Positions 57,541 to 64,000 of a stretch of DNA of 64,000 nucleotides are shown here, piece by piece. The translations under genes were made by a program, and so were the position numbers. Each line of letters opens with the position of its first letter. The stretch's first letter is position 1. The notes beneath the pieces were generated by a model that worked only from the letters and a program-made list of their open reading frames with translations, ran no database searches and was not told the DNA's origin. This DNA comes from Saccharina japonica (Eukaryota > Sar > Phaeophyceae > Laminariales > Laminariaceae): contig MEHQ01004102.1 of assembly GCA_008828725.1 (NCBI GenBank), forward strand, positions 3,667 through 67,666, given 5' to 3'.

Positions 57541-59119
57541 AATACGTCTTTTTGGGTGTGCTTGGGTCGCTGTCCGCCAAGGACCAACGCCCAAACGGGT
57601 AGGGTGGATCGTAACTGATCCGAGTCTGGCGGGAAGGCTTCTTGGCCTGGGTTTTTGTTGGTGGGTGAGCTTCGGCAAGTTCCACGCTACCCGGAGAGTT
57701 TACTCTTCGTCTTCGGGTGGCTATCCCCACCGCACCGGGGCCCTTCGGGGGTCAGGACGGGTCAACATGCTCAAGTCTCCGGAGTAGTAGGCAGCAAGGG
57801 CTGATACTTCCGAGGGGGCATGGAGTGAATTGACACACGACACGCAGTGAGACGTGGAAGTGTGGAGGGCGTAAGCTTTATTTTTACCCAGCCGTCGGAG
57901 GATAAAGCAAAAAAAAGGCAAAAACAGCTATATGTTCATACGATTGCGTCTTCAGCAAATCGCCTCTGTCGCCTACTGTACGAGTGGCAGTATGCATGCT
58001 CAATGTGTCATGGAAAGGTGTACAGCAGTGCGGTACTGCGACCGAGCGTCACATGACACTATTCATATTTTACTACTGCAAACACTATCCAACACTAATT
58101 CCCAAGTAGTGTGTACCTCGAATGTCGGATTGTGGTGTTGTTCCTGTCGATTGACTTCACCCGTGACGGCACTTTTACACCTCTTGCCCTTGACAGCCGT
58201 CGGGGCACTCACTCTCCACACTAATGCTAGTATTTTTTTTATTACATTAATTGCCTTCCGACAATGTGCAGGGCATTGTTCATTCAGAATGAAAAAAGCT
58301 GACACAATTCGTCGAAAACCACCAATGTCATCCAACCAACTCTCCTCCCCTGCGTCTACTCAATCGAATACGCACTACCACCCTTATGCTAGTATACTAA
58401 GTCTAATGCGGTCTTGACGGGCCAAAATTTAAAATTTGGCCATCAAACGACCTCTTTCTTTGCCTGTCTATGGTTTACTTTCGTTCGTCGCTCATTTCTT
58501 GTGGTTGTGTTGTTGTGAGTTTGTGTGGGGTATGGGGACACGGTGACTGACGCGTTATATAAAGGTTTTAAGTGTTATGGTAAGGCATTATACTGGCGGG
58601 GAGTACAAAAGATCGAGGTTCAGAATTGAATTGGTCAATCTCGGTCTTCGATTCTGATTCTAGATTGAAAGATCGGCCGCCATAATGGCCAATACAATCT
58701 CGAGAAAAAAAATGAATGCAATCTTGTCAGGGCAATTCAATCTCAATCTCCATCACTGCCTGGTATAGGTAAAAGGTAGTATGTACCTGTTACCAGGATG
58801 GTAGCCCGCCGTCGATCGTAGGTACTGTGTCTAATACGCACCACCGTATCATAGGTACATACATTTTTTCTGCACGATGTACTGCTGCAGCACGTTGTCT
58901 GTATTACAGAATGTTTAACTTTATATAAACTCTACTGTGATACATTCGATAATTGGAGACGAGGAACATCGAGTTGATTCATCTGAAATCCACGTGCTGC
59001 CGTCATAGGTAGCAATGCAGCTGAGATCCACGGATTGATTATGTCCGTGTCATACGAGTACGTACGTAGACATCTTTAATTCAAACTGACGTGTCCGTTT
59101 CATAGGTTCCGGACAACTT
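57541..59119. other. No gene supported
   Basis: Contains two ACACTAAT-type words of the AATTAGTGT family (58092, 58214), and repeated AATCTCGAG/TTCAATCTC words at 58615-58750. A 161-codon frame on plus (57932-58417) lacks splice or domain support. Confidence 0.5.
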
Positions 59120-59745
59120 CTTAAATCGAACGCCGTTCCCACGTTTGGTTTTCTTCACCACCAGTGTTTGTCCAGAGTTCTGCTCCAGGATGGCATGAGG
59201 GTGATTTTACATGTTGTGAAGCATTCTCTTTGATTCATTGTTGGGGGTTCATAAGGCTGGTTTTACATGTTGTGAAGCATTTTCTTTGATTCATTGCCGG
59301 GGGGTTTTCCTTCCTTGGGGTCTCTAGAAACTGAGTGTAAGTTCTTAGATCGAACGGTCCATCCCGCGTTTGGTTTTCTCCACCACCGATGTTTGTCGAG
59401 AGTTCTGCTTCCGGATGGCATGAGGTTGGTATTACATGTTGTTGAGCATTTTTGTTGATTAAGTGTCTGGGGGCTTACCTTCCTTGGGGTGTATAGACAG
59501 TAAGTGTAAGTTCTTAAATCGAAGGGTCGATGCCGCGTTTGGTTTTCTTCACCACCAGTGTTTGTCCAGAGTTCTGCTTCCGGATGGCATGAGGTTGGTT
59601 TTTACATGTTGAGTATTTTCGTGGATTCATTGACTGGGGGTTTACCTTCTTTGGGGTGTTTAGAAACTGAGTGTAAGGCCTTAAATCGAACGGACCCCCC
59701 CCGCGTTCGGTTTTCTTCACCAGTGTTTGTCCAGGGTTCTGCTTT
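59120..59745. repeat. Minisatellite, period about 169 bp, about four copies
   Basis: Units carry ATCGAACGGTCCATCCCGCG, TTGGTTTTCTTCACCACC, TGTTTGTCCAGAGTTCTGCT and GGATGGCATGAGGTTGG. The first interval is 223 bp because an inner part is doubled. Confidence 0.85.
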
Positions 59746-59758
59746 CACACGATCTCCC

Positions 59759-60340
59759 ACATTATTTATCTGTTGAGTTTACTTCCTTCCATGGAAGTTA
59801 ATTTTACTTCCATGGCAGATGTTTTTTACTTCCATGGAAGTGAAACATGGAAGCCAGGGAAGCTTCCAAGAATTCACCCCCTGATCCCACTTGGTACACC
59901 GTCCCATCCAAAGTGGACCCATCCCGATTACCAAAACGTGAACCAATTACAAACGGGATATTAAAAACCGTGTAGCGCGCAGCGCGGGATCACACGAGAC
60001 CTGTCTAGTGGCCGAAGGCCCTCTTCAAATTCCACAGCTTCCATTGAAGCTTCCGCGTTTGCATGGAAGCTTCCATGGAAACTTCCGGCGACTTTCACGG
60101 CGAAAAAAAAAACTGTTGTGCATCAGACCCGGCTGTTGTTACCTTGTGGAAATGTTCTTTTATGGAAGTTGGTGGACACCAACAGTGGAAGTTTCAACGT
60201 ACTTCCGTGAAAGATCATTTTGGAATTAAAAAAAAAACTTGCATGGAAGTAAAACAAAATCCATCCATGGAAGTAAAAAAACTTGCATGGAAGTAATGTT
60301 TTACTTCCATGGAAGTAAATGCGAAAAGGGGAAATAATGT
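59759..60340. mobile_element. Foldback element dense in TTCCATGGAA
   Basis: Ends ACATTATTT then TTTACTTCC, inverted at the other end. About a dozen ACTTCCATGGAAGT-type words lie near both ends, with a less repetitive centre. No ORF; target duplication not seen. Confidence 0.6.
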
Positions 60341-60665
60341 TTTGGGCCCGCTTCACATGGCAGGGTGTCTTGACACTGAGGTCAAGCTCTTTGTCTTTGA
60401 AAAAATATAAGGGCGTCAGGGATTTAATTATTGTAGAGTAAGTTCCGACGTCCGTCAGCCCAGCCCCGGATCACCAGGCGCCGGGCGTGTAGTTGGCAAC
60501 TGCCGCTTTTTTAGCCGAACAAGCTTATTGATTAGTTTATGCGTTTTTTTTCCTTCGGACAAGTAGTAATCCCGTCAGGGATTAATCCCTTGGCATCAAA
60601 AGGAGAAGGTTATTCAATATCGGGAACCGTTCCGAGAATAATCTGTTGTTTGCTGTTCTAGAGAG

Positions 60666-60994
60666 TACATCATACAATCCGTTAGCTAGGATCTTTAAGG
60701 CATGGTTTTGTCTTAAAAATTGTATACCTGTGGTCCGCATATCGTAATTGTGGTCCGCGCTCGGAATGCTCTCGCAATTTTCTCGCTAGATGCAAAAGCG
60801 GCGCAGCCGCTTTTCTCGCCCGTTTCTCGTCCGTTTTGGGTCCGTTTTGGGTTAGGGTTAAGGTTGGGGGTTGGGTTGGGTCTACGCCCGTACCTTGATC
60901 CCACCAGGAAGTGCTTCCTAGCTCGCAAAGCAATGCGAGAAGTGAACAGCCCGCCGCTAGGAAGATCCTAGCTAACGAATTGTATAAGGGGCTC
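60666..60994. mobile_element. 329-bp MULE-like MITE with 11-bp duplication
   Basis: Flanked by perfect GTTCTAGAGAG (60655-60665, 60995-61005). Inverted ends include CGTTAGCTAGGATCTT (16 bp perfect). A GGGTTAGGGTTAAGG tract lies inside. The long duplication fits Mutator-type transposition. Confidence 0.7.
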
Positions 60995-61561
60995 GTTCTA
61001 GAGAGAATTAGGCGTTTGATTTATATTTTTGGCTAAAAGAACAGCAACGAGGCACTGTTTGGTTGATCGTTTGAGTTGGAATGCCAAGTGGGTACAGCAC
61101 GGAACAGTGCTGGCAGACTGGTAGAGCACGTTAACAGACAGGGCTGCTGCTATTGTACTTGCTGGGCCAAGTATTTCGTGATTTCCGTTTACAGCCACCC
61201 GTTACCTATGCTTAGAACCAGCCGGTACGTATATACCGGTATGACACATATACACGCTTTTTGCTGTTGTTTTTATTTTTTTAAACATATACACTGTAAC
61301 GAAGGATAAGAGCTATTTCAGACTGAACGGAGTTTGTACAGACCTAGGTAGCATATCAATCCGCCGCAACAACACGCACCCCCCCCCCAAGGGTTCGCCA
61401 AGAAGAAGAGCCAAGAGTCTTTTTTTTTTTGCAGCGGACCAATCAACGATCGATACAGCCAATCGATACAGCCGTGGCATGATTGGATCTGATTGGATGG
61501 TGAATGAAAGTTAGTTTGTGTCGCAAGCCTGCGCTTTGCTGCAAGCGGCCGCGCCCCTTCC

Positions 61562-61773
61562 AGAGAGAAAGCTGGATGAAGATCGCCTCTCCGGAAGCCC
61601 TAAGGCCGGGGAGGGCGCACTACGTACTTTTAGATGCAGTTGAGAGGTTGTGTGGCTGTGCTGTAGAAGGATTAGGATTGTTAATAATTGCTGCTCGGGA
61701 AAGTTCGGAGGCGTCTGCAAGAGTCTTGACGATGGCAACCGATATAAAGTGTTTTGACGGTACTGGTGTTTGA
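61562..61773 (+). CDS. Possible terminal exon of an unknown gene
   Basis: Acceptor CGCGCCCCTTCCAG| then MKIASPEALRPGRAHYVLLD, AVERLCGCAVEGLGLLIIAA and a tail ending ATDIKCFDGTGV before TGA. A (CTG)n run follows in what would be 3' UTR. No upstream exon found. The minus strand is also open (Ser/Ala runs from the CTG repeat), so low confidence. Confidence 0.3.
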
Positions 61774-61787
61774 TGCTTGATACAGCT

Positions 61788-61800
61788 GCTACTCCTGCTG

Positions 61801-61847
<47 letters not shown>

Positions 61848-61850
61848 GGA
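61788..61850. repeat. (CTG)n microsatellite
   Basis: About 17 CTG units, the last 15 nearly uninterrupted. Confidence 0.95.
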
Positions 61851-62861
61851 CGTCTTCGTTGTAGGCCCCAACCTTGAAAGCTCGCCTGTAAAAAAAGCCT
61901 CCACGCCCTTTTCCAAAGAGGGGGGGGGGGTGCTTTACGGGCTGTTTCTAGCCTTAACGAGCCGTAATGGCCTTTATTTTCTGCGACCAAAAATACCGTC
62001 ATTATACCGGAAACCATCATAAACAAGGGACAGGGTAGAGACCCTACCGTAGAGAGTTTGCAAACAATACGGCCTCCCTGTGGAACAAAAGCGCATTTGA
62101 AACGCATCGTCCTCGCCCCCTGCTTGTGGGGGCTGGCTCCCGTCGAAAGGCGTATTGCTTGGACACGGTAATCGCCTTAAAGGCTACTACATTCTAAAGT
62201 ACTTGGCTCTGCAACACATACACCACCCGAATTCCAAGTAGTTTGCCCTCGAAACGTGAGTGCTTGCCTTTATCTCTGAGTGTTTGCCATAAAGAGGGTC
62301 CTGTCCATATAAGCCTTATGACGCCAACTGAGTCGAGCCTTAAATGCCACTTCAAAGGGCCTAACTTGTCGCTTGTTGCTGCTATGGAGGCGAGAGCGCC
62401 CCCCCCCCCGACCCCCCCCAACAAATGCGTATCGAACTCCAGAGTAAGGGGGCACAGGGCGGACAGGACTACGAGTACGAAGGAACGGGTGTAGCAGCAG
62501 GATACGATAGAGTGGCACGAGGAGGACGACGACGGTAAACATGTGTCGTCTGTGGTTCTTCTTCAGAGCCGTAAGGAAGACTGACTTTGGGCCCTTTGAT
62601 AATCATATATCAAGCTATGGGATTGATCTTAACTACGTAAGAGCATTTCAATGAGCCTATTTACAAGTTTACGTGGTGGGACTCTCTCTCTATCTGAACG
62701 GCTCGTGATGCCGCCGCTGCAGGAGGGTATTAAAAGAAACTGTGAATATTTTGATCTGGATAACTACATACAGCGGCCCGTATAAAAAATGACGGCAAAT
62801 GCATGCTTTGTGTTTCGTTTTTCCTCTTTCTTTCTTTCTTTTATTTTCTTTTCTTTTCCAG
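61851..62861. other. No gene seen; possible 5' intron of gene 3
   Basis: Ends in a long pyrimidine tract (TTCTTTCTTTCTTTTATTTT region) and TTTCCAG at 62861, a strong plus-strand acceptor, so the 3' part is probably an intron in the gene 3 5' UTR. Confidence 0.5.
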
Positions 62862-62941
62862 ATAGCGCCATTGAAGTATTTCTCAAGACGCAGCTTGGAG
62901 AGGGCCGTCCCGGTTGAGCGGCCTCTGCGCCGAGAGGCCCG

Positions 62942-63205
62942 ATGTCCGCCGAACAAAGGATTAGGCGAGGAAGGCTCCGGTGGTTACGGCCAGCAGTCGT
63001 CTTCTTGTTGGCAGCCTTGGTCACCCTTGGGGCGAAAACCTTTGCCGGGACAGCACCAGACGACGATGTTCCAGTTGTGACCGACTGGGAAGCGTTCCGT
63101 GCTGAGAAGCAGCGGGAGCACGCGTACAGCTCGGAAGCTATCGACGAGGCAAATGCCACAATGTACGAGTCGAAGAAGTTGCTGCACGAGTTGTTTCCCG
63201 ACAAG
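62942..63205 (+). CDS. Gene 3, first coding exon: signal-anchor membrane protein (partial)
   Basis: 88 codons, phase 0, from an ATG preceded by an in-frame TGA (62915) to donor GACAAG|GTACGA. A basic start (MSAEQRIRRGRLRWLRP) and a hydrophobic stretch AVVFLLAALVTLGA (about 18-31) form a type II signal anchor or uncleaved signal peptide. The remainder is charged and probably lumenal, including TDWEAFRAEKQREHAYSSEA. This topology is common in Golgi or ER enzymes, but no catalytic domain is in view. The following exons lie beyond the window or are not recognisable. Confidence 0.65.
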
Positions 63206-63411
63206 GTACGATGTGATATCGTGTGTTCTCTACCGCATACCTGGTATACGTTATTGGTTGTTTTGCGTATATACTCGTATACAACATGTAGTACCAAGGG
63301 CACATTTCATATCACGACGGGGGGAATTGACTCATCTACAGCGCAAGGAGATTGATGCACGATAATTTTCCTGACAAGGTACGATGTGATATCGTGTGTT
63401 CTCTGCCGAAT
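63180..63411 (+). repeat. Tandem partial duplication across the gene 3 donor
   Basis: TGCACGA, GACAAGGTACGATGTGATAT and CGTGTGTTCTCT occur at 63184-63233 and again at 63355-63409, so the exon end and splice donor exist twice, about 168 bp apart. Confidence 0.8.
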
Positions 63412-64000
63412 TCACGTTATTGGTTGTTTTGCGTATATACCATATTCTTATCATTGTCTGAGCTCAGTAAATCGTCAGTTCTCCACGCTCGGGCCATTTG
63501 CATATCTCAGGAAANCCTGACTTCTCGACGTCCGTGCCTCGCGGTCCGCATTCCTNCCCCCCGCCGTAGTTGAGATTTTTTTCCGCCGCCGTGGTGAAAT
63601 TTTTCAAGTTCTATTGAAACCGCTTCGCTCCGTATCCGGACTCTTACAGTGATGAGATTGTTTTCCCCCCGCCTCATGAACTTTCGAAGTTTTTTTATCC
63701 AAGTTCGATTTATTTTCCCCCCGTCCGAAATTTTCTATCCAAGTTTTATTAATATGTTCATCCACTTTTATGATGGAGTTTGTATGGGGATGGAAATTTA
63801 GCACCCCTCTACGTATATACGATACCAGTCATTTACTTGATACCAGGTATGGTATTGGGTACCACCCTACGTATGTATGCGTATATAGTAGTACGAGTAT
63901 GTGCATCATACTGCTATTAATATATTATCACCTGAAGAAGACATTAATTAATCGGGTCAGCTTTTTCATTCTGAGTGAATAATGCGAATAATGCCCTGCA
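63412..64000. other. Low-quality and AT-rich end of window
   Basis: Two N bases (63515, 63556) and GTTTTCCCCCCGCC / TATCCAAGTT repeats. No supported exon. Confidence 0.5.

Noticed and set aside
57031-57678. 215-codon minus frame rich in Pro, Ala, Gly
   Set aside because: Pure translation of the GGGCC repeat.
57932-58417. 161-codon plus frame
   Set aside because: Overlaps words of a dispersed repeat; composition not coding-like.
1-64000. Retroviral, LTR or Polinton-type fossils
   Set aside because: I recognise no reverse transcriptase, integrase, capsid or envelope-like segment and no paired long terminal repeats. The long repeats found are inverted or tandem units without such parts.

Overview
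This is a 64-kb window of a large, repeat-rich nuclear genome, most likely a stramenopile alga (a brown alga or relative). That placement is an inference. It rests on GC-rich, Gly/Ala/Ser-rich coding exons, introns of several to 12 kb, many CAG/CTG runs, and a HAD-phosphatase-like protein of a kind I associate with stramenopiles and related algae. There are no operons, no prokaryotic signals, no CRISPR array, and no retroviral, LTR or Polinton-type coding region that I can recognise.

I support three host genes from exon, splice-site and phase agreement. (1) A five-exon gene on the minus strand (32257 down to 693) encodes a 685-aa protein with all four HAD motifs, each on a different exon (1 to 4). 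Two of its introns are about 12 kb. (2) A six-exon gene on the minus strand (44436 down to 34318) encodes a 410-aa protein of unknown function with a TPR-like helical segment. Its stop lies 2.1 kb upstream of the start of gene 1, so the two genes are head-to-tail. (3) The first coding exon of a plus-strand gene (62942-63205) encodes a signal-anchor membrane protein that continues through a splice donor toward the window end. A short two-exon gene (116 aa) is probable on the arms of the palindrome inside gene 1 intron 2, as two inverted copies.

Layout: 1-0.7 kb, degenerate AGCC minisatellite. 0.7-32.3 kb, gene 1. Its intron 2 holds a 3.3-kb-armed natural palindrome (9.66-16.50 kb) with a third partial copy at 6.85-7.65 kb; its intron 1 holds tRNA-derived SINEs and nested DNA transposons with readable target-site duplications (MULE-like, hAT-like). 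32.3-34.3 kb, intergenic with GATC-dense repeats. 34.3-44.4 kb, gene 2, with a roughly 120-bp minisatellite and several foldback elements in its introns. 44.4-47.9 kb, SINEs and foldback elements. 47.9-56.3 kb, an array of 2.3-kb units (one truncated inverted, two direct, one inverted) with a single N at the inverted junction. 56.3-62.9 kb, GGGCC repeats, a minisatellite, a TTCCATGGAA-dense foldback and an 11-bp-TSD element. 62.9-64 kb, gene 3.

The recurring theme is short perfect or near-perfect palindromes. Several non-autonomous elements are saturated with their own core palindrome, and the 9-mer TACCAGGTA/TACCTGGTA occurs far more often than chance throughout.
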